Shown: positions 17,679-26,092 of the stretch, one piece after another
How the letters are laid out: each line of letters begins with the position of its first letter
How positions within the stretch are numbered: position 1 is the first letter of the stretch
DNA from: Corynebacterium pseudopelargi
Lineage (GTDB): Bacteria > Actinomycetota > Actinomycetes > Mycobacteriales > Mycobacteriaceae
Assembly: GCF_003814005.1 (NCBI RefSeq)
Contig: NZ_CP033898.1
Span: 1,798,001-1,862,000, forward strand
Length of the DNA: 64,000 nucleotides
Direction of reading: 5' to 3'
The notes under the pieces: generated by a model
What the model saw: only the letters and a program-made list of their open reading frames with translations
What the model was told of the DNA's origin: nothing
The model's database searches: none
Position numbers and translations under genes: made by a program

Positions 17679-18311
17679 ATGAAGCACACTTCAAAGACCA
17701 TTGCCGGCACGCTTGGAGCCGGCGTGATGCTTGCTGCTGCCGTGGGGTTTGGAGTGTGGAAGCTCGATCCTGCATGGAACTCCTCTACTCCAGAAGAAAC
17801 CGCCGGCATCTCCCCTGCTGCAAGCACCGCAGAACGCAGCACGGGGGCGTCGACAAGTACCAAATCCAGCACCAAAACAAGCGAGCCCACGCAAACCGCC
17901 GTTCCGGCACCGCAAACTGCCGTTGCCGTGGATCGCTCTCAAACCTATGTGGATCGCAACGATCCGCTGCTGCCACCGAATGCGCACCTGCCCGCGCAGA
18001 ATTCCGCGCCAACCACCTCTGCCCCCTTGCCTACTACGAGCACCGAGTCTGCACCCACAAGCCCGGTGATTGAGCCGGTCACGCCGCTTGTACCCGAGGT
18101 TCCGGGCATCAACGGCGACCTGGCCACCGAGTTGCCGCTGGAGCCAAGCAATGGCGAGGAACAGATGCCTATCGACGCCATCTGGGACTGGGCAGAAATG
18201 ATGGGCTTAAAGCAACAGCCCAAATCTCAAGCGCCTAAGCCAAGCAGCACCGCTGAAAAGAATGAAGGTGCCAAGGCTCAAACCTCGGCACCGGATACCT
18301 CCCAGCGTTAG
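17679..18311 (+). CDS. exported or membrane-anchored low-complexity Ser/Thr/Pro-rich protein
   Basis: This 210-aa protein starts with the basic segment MKHTSK, then one hydrophobic helix (residues 8-26, TIAGTLGAGVMLAAAVGFGVW). The next 150 residues are dominated by Ser, Thr, Pro and Ala (TSTKSSTKTSEPTQTAVPAPQTAVAV; SAPTTSAPLPTTSTESAPT). A less biased patch, MPIDAIWDWAEMMGLKQ, is near 170. The absence of a clear cleavage motif favours a single-pass anchor. The composition suggests a cell-wall-spanning stalk and a possible O-mannosylation substrate. The ATG at 17679 has an AGG-containing ribosome-binding site 9 nt upstream. Isolated and convergent with manA. Not recognised. Confidence 0.7.
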   Translation: MKHTSKTIAGTLGAGVMLAAAVGFGVWKLDPAWNSSTPEETAGISPAASTAERSTGASTSTKSSTKTSEPTQTAVPAPQTAVAVDRSQTYVDRNDPLLPPNAHLPAQNSAPTTSAPLPTTSTESAPTSPVIEPVTPLVPEVPGINGDLATELPLEPSNGEEQMPIDAIWDWAEMMGLKQQPKSQAPKPSSTAEKNEGAKAQTSAPDTSQR

Positions 18312-18414
18312 ACCGAAAGCTAGACCAACAGCTAGGCCTACACCTAGGCCCAGAGCGCGGCCAGAAGACGGCCCCCGCCTAGCCGCCTAAACCCCGCCTA
18401 GCCGCTGGGAGTTT
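18312..18414. repeat. short GC-rich repeats between convergent genes
   Basis: The 103-bp gap before manA holds an exact 14-bp direct repeat CCCCGCCTAGCCGC (18373-18386 and 18392-18405) and several GCTAG/CTAGG units. It contains no T-run except GTTTTT at 18411-18416. It may terminate transcription from both sides but no clean hairpin is seen. Confidence 0.4.
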
Positions 18415-19575
18415 TTAAGCTCCACCCACGGTGGCGATAAAGACTTCCCCCTCGCCTTCCAGGCGCACCTGTGCATCTTGGGCATCGATCCACAATGCCT
18501 CGGTGGGCTCAAGGCTAAGCTCGCCTGCGCGCAGATTGCCTTGGGTACACAGCACGATCGCAGGGCCTGCGTGTTCGAGTGTGAACGCGCCGTCGATGTG
18601 CACGCTGCGCAGCGCAAATTCTTCGCTGGGCACCTCATAGCGGCCGTCTATCGGCTCGACTACCGGATCGGCCAGGGTGTCAAAGCGCAGCACATGCACC
18701 AGTTCTGGGATGTCTACATACTTTGGGGTCAGCCCGCCGCGAAGCACATTGTCGGAGTTGGCCATAATCTCAACGCCAAGGCCGGAGATATAGGCGTGCA
18801 GGTTGCCGGCGTCTAAGTAGATGGCTTCGCCTGGTTCAAGGCGAAGGTGATTCAACAGCAGCGCTCCAAGGACACCAATATCGCCGGGGTGGCGCTGTTG
18901 CAGATCAATCACGTGATCCAACACGAGCTGCATCCACGCTGGTACGTGATCGCGTGCTTGTTGCGCTGCTGCTACTACTGCATCGATCAGCTCGGCTCGT
19001 GCGGCCGAGGGGATGGTAATCCAGGTGGTAAACAGCGCACGAAGGTCGTTTTCTTCTTCGCCTTCTTCAGCAATCAGCGAGGCGTAGTGGTTGAGCTCCT
19101 CACACTCGAGGGCGGCGAAAAGCTCACGGGTTTGATCCAGGGGGCGAAAACCTGCCATGGCGTGGAATTCGCTTAAGGCCACCAAGAGCTCTGGCTTATG
19201 GTTATCGTCGCGGTAGTTGCGCTCATGGGCGTGGATATCAATGCCCTGGGCATTCTCGCGGGCAAAGCCTTCTCTGGCCTGCTCTAAGGATGGGTGCGCC
19301 TGCAGGCTCAGTGGCTGGTCTGCTGCAAGCAGCTTGAGCAAGAAGGGCAAGGTGGACTCGTAGCGCTGCGCCACGGTGGTGCCCAAGGCTGCTTCGGGGT
19401 CGCTGGCGATGAGCGTATCGAGGCTGATCTCATCTGCGGTGGCCGGTGCTGCTGGGTGCGCCCCGTACCAGAGTTCTGCCAGGGGCTTCGTGCTTGCTTG
19501 CTCGCCACGCATCTGTTGAATCAGAGTCCTTGAGCCCCAGGAATAGGCTTGGGTGCTCGGGATCAGCTTCTTCAT
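18415..19575 (-). CDS. manA: mannose-6-phosphate isomerase, class I
   Basis: The enzyme interconverts fructose-6-phosphate and mannose-6-phosphate, the entry to GDP-mannose and to lipomannan, lipoarabinomannan and protein mannosylation. At 386 aa the type-I signatures are present: N-terminal YSWGSRTLIQQMRGE, metal-ligand segment LSLQAHPSLEQA near 90-101, and the catalytic LEPGEAIYLDAGNLHAYISGLGVEIMANSDNVLRGGLTPKYVD near 255. ATG at 19575 with GGAGG upstream. It is the last gene of the manB-tobH-manA run on this strand, separated from tobH by a 162-bp spacer without a gene. Confidence 0.94.
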   Translation of the reverse strand: MKKLIPSTQAYSWGSRTLIQQMRGEQASTKPLAELWYGAHPAAPATADEISLDTLIASDPEAALGTTVAQRYESTLPFLLKLLAADQPLSLQAHPSLEQAREGFARENAQGIDIHAHERNYRDDNHKPELLVALSEFHAMAGFRPLDQTRELFAALECEELNHYASLIAEEGEEENDLRALFTTWITIPSAARAELIDAVVAAAQQARDHVPAWMQLVLDHVIDLQQRHPGDIGVLGALLLNHLRLEPGEAIYLDAGNLHAYISGLGVEIMANSDNVLRGGLTPKYVDIPELVHVLRFDTLADPVVEPIDGRYEVPSEEFALRSVHIDGAFTLEHAGPAIVLCTQGNLRAGELSLEPTEALWIDAQDAQVRLEGEGEVFIATVGGA

Positions 19576-19737
19576 CTAGGTGGAAACCTCCGTGGTCACT
19601 TGCCAATGCGGCCATGTGCATGGCCTCTTGGCAATGGTGGCAGTGGCACATGCTGTGTGCCTGGCTGCCGGGAACTAGGTCATATCTGACTAATGCTCGG
19701 CCAGATTTGGCTGCTGCTTGGTCATTGCTGACTGGAA

Positions 19738-20613
19738 CTAATACATAGTAGCCGCGAATGCGCGAGCCATGAGCGTAAATAGGGCCGTGGCGCGATCGCC
19801 CTCGGCTTCTGCCAGCTCAGCTACTGCCCAGCGAATGATCGCCGGCTCCGGTGGCAACGGCCCATCAATGATCGGGTCATGGAAGGGGTCGCGCGGTGGT
19901 TGTGCTGCATAGAAGGCACCTAAGGCTCGGCCATCGATACTGCCGCTGAGCTTGGCGTGCTGGTTGAACATGCACGCCACCAGTGCGCAAAGATCCAGCG
20001 ATTCCGCATCGTTTGCCACATGCAGCCCAAAGGCTGCTTTTTGGGCGATATCGCGGGCCGGGTTAAGTGTTTCACGCTCTGGCGCGCAGCGCAGCAGCTC
20101 TTCGTCGACGCGCTCGGCAATGGCGTGCAGGCGGCGTGTGGGCTGAGCTACCAGCAGTGCCAGCAGTGCTGCACCGGATCTGGCAGGCGATGGGCCTTCG
20201 TGCATGGGCAAGGGATCGATGATGTGCGTGCTGCTGGGCAGATCCTCGCGCAGCCGGCCATGGCCAATAGCCGCTATGGTCGTAGTACCTCTGGCGTGGC
20301 ACACACTGGCGGCTTGGGCCAGGCCATCGTGTGCCCCACTTTCGCTGAGCAGCAGCACTACATCGAGGGCGCCAACATAGCTGGGCAGGCTTTGGGTTAT
20401 CACCACTGGGGTGGCAAGCGGCTGGCATACCCCAAGCACGGCTTGGGCTGCGCGGTAGCTTAATTCATCGCCTGCGAGCACCACGATGCTTCTCGGGGCA
20501 TCGCTTAAGATCGATTCCCAGGGCAAGGCATCGGCTACTGCGCGTAGCTGCGCGCCTTCGTGGGCGATATCGAAGTACGCCTTATCTGGGTCGATGTGTT
20601 CAGCCATAAGCAC
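19738..20613 (-). CDS. TobH-like (SIS-domain-related) protein between manB and manA
   Basis: This 291-aa protein corresponds in position and general pattern to Rv3256c (TobH) of Mycobacterium tuberculosis, always between manB and manA. The central part resembles a SIS/sugar-isomerase fold (SIVVLAGDELSYRAAQAVLGV; VVLLLSESGAHDGLAQAASVCHARGTTTIAAI), but I see no complete active site. The start is GTG 20613, overlapping the manB stop as TAGTG, or ATG 20607 two codons later; either way it is coupled to manB. A regulatory or scaffolding role in mannose metabolism is an inference from context only. Confidence 0.75.
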   Translation of the reverse strand: MLMAEHIDPDKAYFDIAHEGAQLRAVADALPWESILSDAPRSIVVLAGDELSYRAAQAVLGVCQPLATPVVITQSLPSYVGALDVVLLLSESGAHDGLAQAASVCHARGTTTIAAIGHGRLREDLPSSTHIIDPLPMHEGPSPARSGAALLALLVAQPTRRLHAIAERVDEELLRCAPERETLNPARDIAQKAAFGLHVANDAESLDLCALVACMFNQHAKLSGSIDGRALGAFYAAQPPRDPFHDPIIDGPLPPEPAIIRWAVAELAEAEGDRATALFTLMARAFAATMY

Positions 20614-21989
20614 TAGGCGCGGATGATGGCCAAGATCTCTTCCACTAAGGATGCCACTTCATCCTCGGTGGGGGCTTCAACATTCAGGCGCAATAGCGGC
20701 TCGGTGTTCGAGGCGCGCACATTGAACCACGCCGGGGACTGGGCAAGCTCAACGGTGTATCCGTCGAGATCATCGATGGAGGCTGCGCGATCGCGGAATG
20801 CATCGATGACGGCCTGTGCGCGTTCCTGCTGCTGTTCGGCAGACGCAAGCTTGGAGTTGATCTCGCCCGATGCCGCGTAGCGGGTGTAGCTGGCCATGAG
20901 TTCAGACAGCGGGCGGTCTTGCTGGCCAAGAGCTGCAAGCACGTGCAGGGCTGCCAGGATGCCGGAGTCGGCGTTGAAGAATTCCTGGAAGTAGTAGTGC
21001 GCGGAGTGCTCTCCACCGAAGACGGCCTTGTGTTCTGCCATCTGCGCTTTGATAAAGGAGTGCCCAACGCGGGTGCGCACCGCGGTACCGCCGTGCTCTT
21101 GAATGATTTCCGGCACGGTTTTCGAGGTAATCAGGTTGTGAATGATGGTGGCGCCGGGGTGTTCTTGGAGGTAGCGCTGCGCCACGATTGCGCAAATAGC
21201 CGAGGGGCTCACCGGCTGGCCGAGTTCGTCGACCACGAAGCAGCGGTCGGCATCGCCGTCGAAGGCAAGTCCGATATCGGCGCCGACTTTCGGTGTGAAT
21301 GCTTGGAGGTCAGTGAGGTTTTTAGGATCAAGCGGGTTGGCCTCGTGGTTGGGGAAGGTGCCGTCGAGCTCGAAGTACAGTGGTTCGATGTCGATGTTGA
21401 GGCCTTTGAATACCTCGGGCACGGTGTGGCCTGCCATGCCGTTGGCTGCGTCCACGGCCACCTTCAGGTGGCGAATACCGCTTAAGTCCACCAGGCCGCG
21501 CAAGAATGCACCATAGGCTGCCAGGGTGTCTTCTTCGGTGATGCTGCCGTGCGCGCCTTCGTAGCTGGGCACGCCTTCTACGAGCATGTCTACGATCTGT
21601 GCCAGGCCGCTGGCTTGGCCTACGGGGCGTGCACCAGAGCGGCACAGTTTGATGCCGTTGTATTCAGCCGGGTTGTGCGAGGCGGTAAACATCGCGCCTG
21701 GGCAGTCGAATTCGCCGGAGGCAAAGTAGAGCTGATCGGTAGAGGTCAGGCCAAGGGCGAGCACGTCTACGCCTTGGGCGTTGACACCCTTGGCAAAGGC
21801 TTGGGAAAGCTCCGGTGATGAGGGGCGCATATCGTGGCCGACGGCCACGCGGGTAGCGCCTTCTTCTCGCATGAGTGCGCCGAAGGCTTGGCCGACCTCG
21901 TAGATGAACTCAGCGTCGATGTCTTGATCTACAACGCCTCGGACGTCGTATGCCTTGATCACGCTGGTGACTGCTTCGCGAGAGCGCAT
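20613..21989 (-). CDS. manB: phosphomannomutase/phosphoglucomutase
   Basis: The enzyme converts mannose-6-phosphate to mannose-1-phosphate for GDP-mannose synthesis. The 458-aa alpha-D-phosphohexomutase has the phosphoserine loop TASHNPAEYNG near 103, the metal loop DGDADRC near 243, the sugar-binding GGEHSAHYY near 325, and the phosphate-binding RASNTEPLLRLNVEA near the C-terminus. ATG 21989 gives the family start MRSREAVTSVIKAYDVRG. Two back-to-back hairpins lie 35-77 bp upstream. It heads a coupled manB-tobH pair followed by manA. The symbol follows mycobacterial and corynebacterial usage (pmmA is a synonym). Confidence 0.94.
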   Translation of the reverse strand: MRSREAVTSVIKAYDVRGVVDQDIDAEFIYEVGQAFGALMREEGATRVAVGHDMRPSSPELSQAFAKGVNAQGVDVLALGLTSTDQLYFASGEFDCPGAMFTASHNPAEYNGIKLCRSGARPVGQASGLAQIVDMLVEGVPSYEGAHGSITEEDTLAAYGAFLRGLVDLSGIRHLKVAVDAANGMAGHTVPEVFKGLNIDIEPLYFELDGTFPNHEANPLDPKNLTDLQAFTPKVGADIGLAFDGDADRCFVVDELGQPVSPSAICAIVAQRYLQEHPGATIIHNLITSKTVPEIIQEHGGTAVRTRVGHSFIKAQMAEHKAVFGGEHSAHYYFQEFFNADSGILAALHVLAALGQQDRPLSELMASYTRYAASGEINSKLASAEQQQERAQAVIDAFRDRAASIDDLDGYTVELAQSPAWFNVRASNTEPLLRLNVEAPTEDEVASLVEEILAIIRA

Positions 21990-22023
21990 GGGCGGGTGCC
22001 TACCTTTCGGAACAAACCTCTAA

Positions 22024-22066
22024 CAAGCACCTTTGGTGCTTGGGCGAAGCAGTTGCTGCTTACGCC
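22024..22066. other. two adjacent stem-loops upstream of manB
   Basis: Stem 1: CAAGCACC (22024-22031), loop TTT, GGTGCTTG (22035-22042), a perfect 8-bp stem. Stem 2 starts at the next base: GGCGAAGCAG (22043-22052), loop TTG, CTGCTTACGCC (22056-22066) with one bulged A. Neither is followed by a U-run on the minus strand. They lie between the DUF3499 stop and the manB start and could be an attenuator or processing site. Confidence 0.5.
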
Positions 22067-22145
22067 AACTTCCCGAAATACCCTACTCCGTTGAAAGCGT
22101 TTGGCCGAATAACTATTTGGCCATCATTGCTGTGGGCGTGAACGG

Positions 22146-22535
22146 TTAGTGCTCTTTTTCGGCGTCGTGCACGACTTGGAGGTGGGCGCGGCGGGTGGCT
22201 TTTCGCTGCGCTCGATGCACTGGGTGGTTCCTGCCGATGTCTTCGCTTTGGCCGAGTTGCGGCTGCTCGATGCTCGAACGCCCGGCTTGGCGCACGGCCT
22301 CGGCTAAGGCGGTGAGGTCTTCATCATCTTCTTCAAGGGCGTCTACGCGCAGGAGTTCCCAGCCGAGTGGCGCGGTGATTTTAGATGCGTGATGTTCACA
22401 TAGATCCCAGCTATGGGGGTCGCTGCTTGTAGCTAGTGGGCCTACCACCGCGGTCGATTGCGCATAGGCATAGGTCAGCGTTGCAACGGCTGGCTTGCCG
22501 CAGCCTGGTCGGGAGCATCGGCGGAAGTGATTCAC
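22146..22535 (-). CDS. DUF3499 protein with N-terminal zinc-finger-like cysteines
   Basis: This 129-aa protein has the actinobacterial DUF3499 signature (Rv3258c-like): RRCSRPGCGKPAVATLTYAYAQSTAVVGPLATSSDPHSWDLCEHHASKITAPLGWELLRVD. The Cys pair CxxxxC, the later Cys and HH could bind one metal ion. The frame is open to 22634, but GTG 22535 gives the family N-terminus VNHFRRCSRPGC, removes an overlap with the divergent gene, and has TAGACT exactly 8 nt upstream, so a leaderless start is likely. The C-terminal 50 residues are charged and poorly conserved by impression. Function unknown. Confidence 0.8.
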   Translation of the reverse strand: MNHFRRCSRPGCGKPAVATLTYAYAQSTAVVGPLATSSDPHSWDLCEHHASKITAPLGWELLRVDALEEDDEDLTALAEAVRQAGRSSIEQPQLGQSEDIGRNHPVHRAQRKATRRAHLQVVHDAEKEH

Positions 22536-22662
22536 GCCCACAGAGTCTAGACCTCTACTTGAGGTTTTTGTAGCCCATGTGGCCATCACCCCCTTTTTGC
22601 GTGCATTGCTCCACGGCGAGGTGCCAACGCCCAAGCCCCCTATGCCAGTAGCATCGACGGCT

Positions 22663-23118
22663 ATGATGCGCGCGTCAAAGGATCGTCATGGCCGAGGGGT
22701 TCGCGGCCCCTTATTCCCCACTGCGGTGCCTCGTTTTCGCACGCGCAGGGAGCTTTTCGACGCCGCCGTGCTACGTGCCTACGCGCCCATCCACGATCGC
22801 TGGCGTGAGCAATTAAGCCATTTGGATATTGCGGTAGACACCATCCCGAGGATGCGTTTAAACACCGAGGCTTCGCTAATCCCAGAGGAGATCACCGCCG
22901 ATGGCATCGTGCCCCTTGGGCGCGTGATTCCGGCTGGCATTGATCAACACGGACGCCCCACCAGGGCGCGGATCGTGATGTTTCGTATGCCAATTGAGCA
23001 GCGAAGCAGCGATGCGGTGGAATTAGATGCCTTGCTGCGCAAAGTGCTGACCTCTTTGGTGGCTACCTACTTAAACCTCAGCCCGAAAGATATTGATCCA
23101 GACTTTGCAGAGGACTAG
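22663..23118 (+). CDS. metallopeptidase-family (zincin-like fold) protein, active-site motif absent
   Basis: This 151-aa protein is related to the Rv3259 branch of the small metallopeptidase family (RRELFDAAVLRAYAPIHDRW; DGIVPLGRVIPAGIDQHGRPTRARIVMFRMPIEQRSSDAVELDALLRKVL). The C-terminal helix reads LLRKVLTSLVATYLNLSPKDIDP and contains no HExxH, so peptidase activity is not expected. ATG 22663 (MMRASKDRHGRG) follows TAGCAT by exactly 8 nt, indicating a leaderless start; the longer frame to 22579 is rejected. Divergent from DUF3499, and followed by a bidirectional terminator shared with whiB2. Confidence 0.75.
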   Translation: MMRASKDRHGRGVRGPLFPTAVPRFRTRRELFDAAVLRAYAPIHDRWREQLSHLDIAVDTIPRMRLNTEASLIPEEITADGIVPLGRVIPAGIDQHGRPTRARIVMFRMPIEQRSSDAVELDALLRKVLTSLVATYLNLSPKDIDPDFAED

Positions 23119-23140
23119 CCCTAGGGCTTGTAAAATAAAA

Positions 23141-23166
23141 AGCCCGCGGCCTTGTGGCCGAGGGCT
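23141..23166. terminator. bidirectional terminator between the metallopeptidase-family gene and whiB2
   Basis: AGCCC-GC-GGCC, loop TTGT, GGCC-GA-GGGCT forms a strong stem with a 2-nt internal mismatch. The plus side is followed by TGATTGTTTG, and the minus side by TTTTATTTTA, which is U-rich. It fits termination of both convergent genes. Confidence 0.75.
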
Positions 23167-23184
23167 TGATTGTTTGATCGTGGT

Positions 23185-23484
23185 TTAGGCGATCTGGTTT
23201 TTTAGACGACGACGCTCACGTTCAGACAGTCCACCCCAGATACCGAAGCGCTCATCGTGCTCGAGCGCGAATTCCAGGCATTCATCACGAACCGAGCAGG
23301 CGCTGCAGATGCGCTTGGCTTCGCGGGTCGAGCCGCCCTTTTCGGGGAAGAATGCCTCAGGATCAGTTTGAGCGCACAGTGCTTGCTCTTGCCACTCCTG
23401 CTCAACTGCCCCGAATAGCTCGTCAAGCGTGAGCTCTACTGCCGTCCGAGAGCGAGGTGCGGCGTTATCAGCCATATATTCCAC
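23185..23484 (-). CDS. WhiB-family iron-sulfur transcription factor (WhiB2/WhcD type)
   Basis: This 99-aa WhiB protein binds a 4Fe-4S cluster through Cys37, Cys60, Cys63 and Cys69 (C-x22-C-x2-C-x5-C) and has the GIWGGLSERERRRLK turn and basic tail. The position between the mannose genes and the sequence (ELFGAVEQEWQEQALCAQTDPEAFFPEKGGSTREAK) point to the WhiB2/WhmD/WhcD group, which controls cell division and septation together with WhiA. GTG 23484 and ATG 23475 are both possible starts; a purine-rich AGAGGAAGG lies just upstream. The roughly 280-bp upstream region suggests extensive control. Confidence 0.92.
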   Translation of the reverse strand: MEYMADNAAPRSRTAVELTLDELFGAVEQEWQEQALCAQTDPEAFFPEKGGSTREAKRICSACSVRDECLEFALEHDERFGIWGGLSERERRRLKNQIA

Positions 23485-23766
23485 GCCACCTTCCTCTGGT
23501 TGCTCCTGGCTTCTTACTGTTCATCTGCCTCCAAGAGAGCCAAATGCCCATCAAAGGAGACAATGAATTACACACCTGCGATTCAACACGCCAACACAAG
23601 ATATCCGCAACTTTTTAGGCGAATTTTTCTTCACCACTTGCCAAAAACGCAGGCAGTTGTTCACATTCGCCACATCAGTCACAGAACTCTAGGGGTGGGG
23701 GTAGTAGGCGGGGGCACTACATATAGTGGCGCCCCTAGGTGTGCCTCACAAGAGCCCGAGAAAGGC
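23485..23766. promoter_or_regulatory. long whiB2 upstream region with one stem-loop
   Basis: There is no gene in this 282-bp gap between whiB2 and manC (both minus strand). Near the manC end a stem GGGGCACTA (23711-23719) pairs with TAGT...GCCCC (23724-23735) over a 4-nt loop with a 3-nt bulge, possibly the manC terminator though without a U-run. An AT-rich stretch around 23600-23640 may hold the whiB2 promoter, but I cannot fix -35/-10 boxes. Confidence 0.4.
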
Positions 23767-24855
23767 CTAAGCGTCAGAGCTAAAGCGGATCCCCGAATCT
23801 GGCAGCTCAACACCAGGCCACACGCGCATGCCATCGAGCAATTCACAACGAGCACCCACCACAGCACCCTCGCCGATCACCGCTCCACGGATACGAGCAT
23901 TGGCACCAATTCGAGCACCGGCAGCAATGATGGAATCTTCAATCACCGCACCTGGCTCAATGGTCACACCATCAAAGACCACCACATCGTCTAAGCGGCA
24001 GCCAGCACCAACCTCGGTGCCACGACCAATCACAGTGCCACCAAGCAGCAACGCCCCGTCACGAACCCCAGCGGATTCGTCGACAAGCGACTCGCCAGTC
24101 TTTCCCTCAAGCAGCGGCGAAGGAGCAATGCCGCGCACCAAATCAGAGGAACCACGAACAAAATCGCCCGGGGTGCCCATATCGCGCCAATAAGCATTAT
24201 CTACATGCCCGAACACGCGGCGGCCCTGCTCAAGCAGCAGCGGGAAGGTGTCGCGCTCGACAGAGACCACGCGATTTTTAGGAATCTCCTCGATCACCGA
24301 ACGCTTAAACACGTAACAACCGGCGTTGATCTGATCAGTTGGCGGATCCTCGGTCTTTTCCAAGAAGGCCTGCACCCGGCCATCGGCATCAGTGGGCACA
24401 CAACCAAAAGCGCGCGGATCAGGCACGCGCACCAAATGCAAGGTCACATCGGCATCATTGTGGTGGTGGGCGTCAAGGATGGGGCCAAGTTCAGCGCCAC
24501 CGAGCACATCGCCGTTAAACACCATCACGGTATCTGCACGCAGCTTATCGGCGACGTTGCGAATACCACCGCCGGTGCCAAGCGGCTGATCTTCTACAAC
24601 GTATTCAATTTCTAAGCCCATATCCTCGCCATTGCCAAAGTATTCCTCGAATACCTCGGCCTTAAACGAGGTGCCAAGCACCACGTGGCGGATACCCGCG
24701 GCCTGAATGCGGGCAAGCAGGTGCTTTAAAAAGGGCACTCCGGCAGTCGGCAGCATAGGCTTCGGCGTATTCACCGTTAAGGGACGCAAACGCGTTCCCT
24801 TGCCGCCGACCAAAATGACGGCGTCGGTGGTTTCGCTTCGACTCTGCTTCGTCAT
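23767..24855 (-). CDS. manC: mannose-1-phosphate guanylyltransferase (sugar-nucleotidyltransferase with beta-helix tail)
   Basis: The enzyme makes GDP-mannose from GTP and mannose-1-phosphate. The 362-aa protein has the nucleotidyltransferase signature VILVGGKGTRLRPLTVNTPKPMLP near residues 13-36, the metal/nucleotide VFNGDVLGG near 113, and a left-handed beta-helix C-terminus with hexapeptide repeats (GARIGANARIRGAVIGEGAVVGARC). M. tuberculosis Rv3264c is the counterpart. ATG 24864 is in frame, but ATG 24855 is 8 nt from AAAGGA and is preferred. The substrate assignment depends on the surrounding manA/manB genes; a glucose-1-phosphate enzyme is the alternative. Confidence 0.85.
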   Translation of the reverse strand: MTKQSRSETTDAVILVGGKGTRLRPLTVNTPKPMLPTAGVPFLKHLLARIQAAGIRHVVLGTSFKAEVFEEYFGNGEDMGLEIEYVVEDQPLGTGGGIRNVADKLRADTVMVFNGDVLGGAELGPILDAHHHNDADVTLHLVRVPDPRAFGCVPTDADGRVQAFLEKTEDPPTDQINAGCYVFKRSVIEEIPKNRVVSVERDTFPLLLEQGRRVFGHVDNAYWRDMGTPGDFVRGSSDLVRGIAPSPLLEGKTGESLVDESAGVRDGALLLGGTVIGRGTEVGAGCRLDDVVVFDGVTIEPGAVIEDSIIAAGARIGANARIRGAVIGEGAVVGARCELLDGMRVWPGVELPDSGIRFSSDA

Positions 24856-25072
24856 GTCTTCCATCCTTTAAGAATCACTGTCGAAGCAAACGATAACCCG
24901 AAGCGCGCAAAATCTGAGCAGGGCGTGCCGTGACACGGATGAAAACTTCCTATCGTTTAGATCACCCCGAGCGTTTCATCCCTACCTCAAATGCGGGTAC
25001 ATAGCGCCTTTATAGCGCCCGAACTGCTGCTATAAGCTTCCAGCAATGAGCAAGACCCGGCGCGATCGATTC

Positions 25073-25951
25073 CTAGTGCTTCCGCTTTGCGTTCAGCACA
25101 GCAAGTTTTGCCCGAAGGTCTAAGCCCACCTTCAGCAGGATGCGTAAGGGCAACTGCCACCAATGCGGATGACGATCGGCCTGATAGCGATAGGCCGATT
25201 CATGGTGGGCAGGCAACATCGATTCCGGGGTTTTGGCCGCGGCATGGCCTACCGCGTGGGTGATCTGTGCTTGGGGGCAAAAGACATTGTCGTAGCCTGC
25301 GCGGGCGAGGCGATCACCTAAATCCACATCCTCCATGTACATGAAGTAGCGCTCATCAAAACCGCCGATACGCTCAAAGGCATCCCAGCGCAGCAGCAAA
25401 CAGGACCCCGAGAGCCAACCGGCTAGGCGTTCTTGATCCATGCGGTTGCCATCGCGATATTCCTGGGTAAAGGGGTTTGATGGCCAAATCGTGCCCAACA
25501 GCGCATGGCCAATACCGTTGCGCAGGTTTGGCAGGGCACGCGCCGATGGGTAGGCGCTGCCATCGTCTTGGCGGATATACGGCCCGATGGCCGCGGCTTC
25601 TGGCCAGCGCTTCGCGCACTCGATCAGCGCATCAATGCTGCCTGGATCAAACACCACATCGGGATTGGCAATAAGGAAATACTCAGGGTCGATGGAGAAG
25701 TCCTGGCCTTTAAGCCATGCGGCACCGGCGTTCATGCCCGCGCCGTAGCCGATATTGCCACCGGTGGGCACAAAGTGCACGTTCTCGCGCTTCGATGCAG
25801 CCAGTTCTGGCACGCCATCGGTGGAACCATTATCTGCTAATACGCACAGGGTGTCGCCCGTGGTGGCCTGCTCTAAAGAATCGAGGAAGGCGTCCAGGTG
25901 CTCACCCGGTGAGTAGGTAACGGTGATCACGGCAATGGCTGGAGTATTCAC
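25073..25951 (-). CDS. wbbL: glycosyltransferase family 2, WbbL-like rhamnosyltransferase
   Basis: This 292-aa GT-A enzyme probably adds rhamnose to GlcNAc-diphosphoryl-decaprenol, finishing the linker on which arabinogalactan is built. Motifs: N-terminal AVITVTYSPGEHL, ADNGSTDG near 40, GYGAGMNAGA near 70, the DXD-like NPDVVFDPGS near 96, and SGSCLLLRWDAFERIGGFDERYFMYMEDVDLGDRL, the acceptor/catalytic segment, near 180-215. The start is GTG 25951, with TAGGCT exactly 8 nt upstream, so it is probably leaderless. Divergent from the lcp gene, with which it shares the arabinogalactan pathway. Confidence 0.88.
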   Translation of the reverse strand: MNTPAIAVITVTYSPGEHLDAFLDSLEQATTGDTLCVLADNGSTDGVPELAASKRENVHFVPTGGNIGYGAGMNAGAAWLKGQDFSIDPEYFLIANPDVVFDPGSIDALIECAKRWPEAAAIGPYIRQDDGSAYPSARALPNLRNGIGHALLGTIWPSNPFTQEYRDGNRMDQERLAGWLSGSCLLLRWDAFERIGGFDERYFMYMEDVDLGDRLARAGYDNVFCPQAQITHAVGHAAAKTPESMLPAHHESAYRYQADRHPHWWQLPLRILLKVGLDLRAKLAVLNAKRKH

Positions 25952-26092
25952 AGATCCAAAGCCTACCCAAGGCTTGGAAAGTTGTGACGTTGCCCAAGCC
26001 AGTGGCCGAGCGTTATGAGATTCTGGCCCAGTCTGCCCTACACTGCTTTTCCGAGTACTTAATGCACGCCCACAGAGGCACCAAGGAACACC

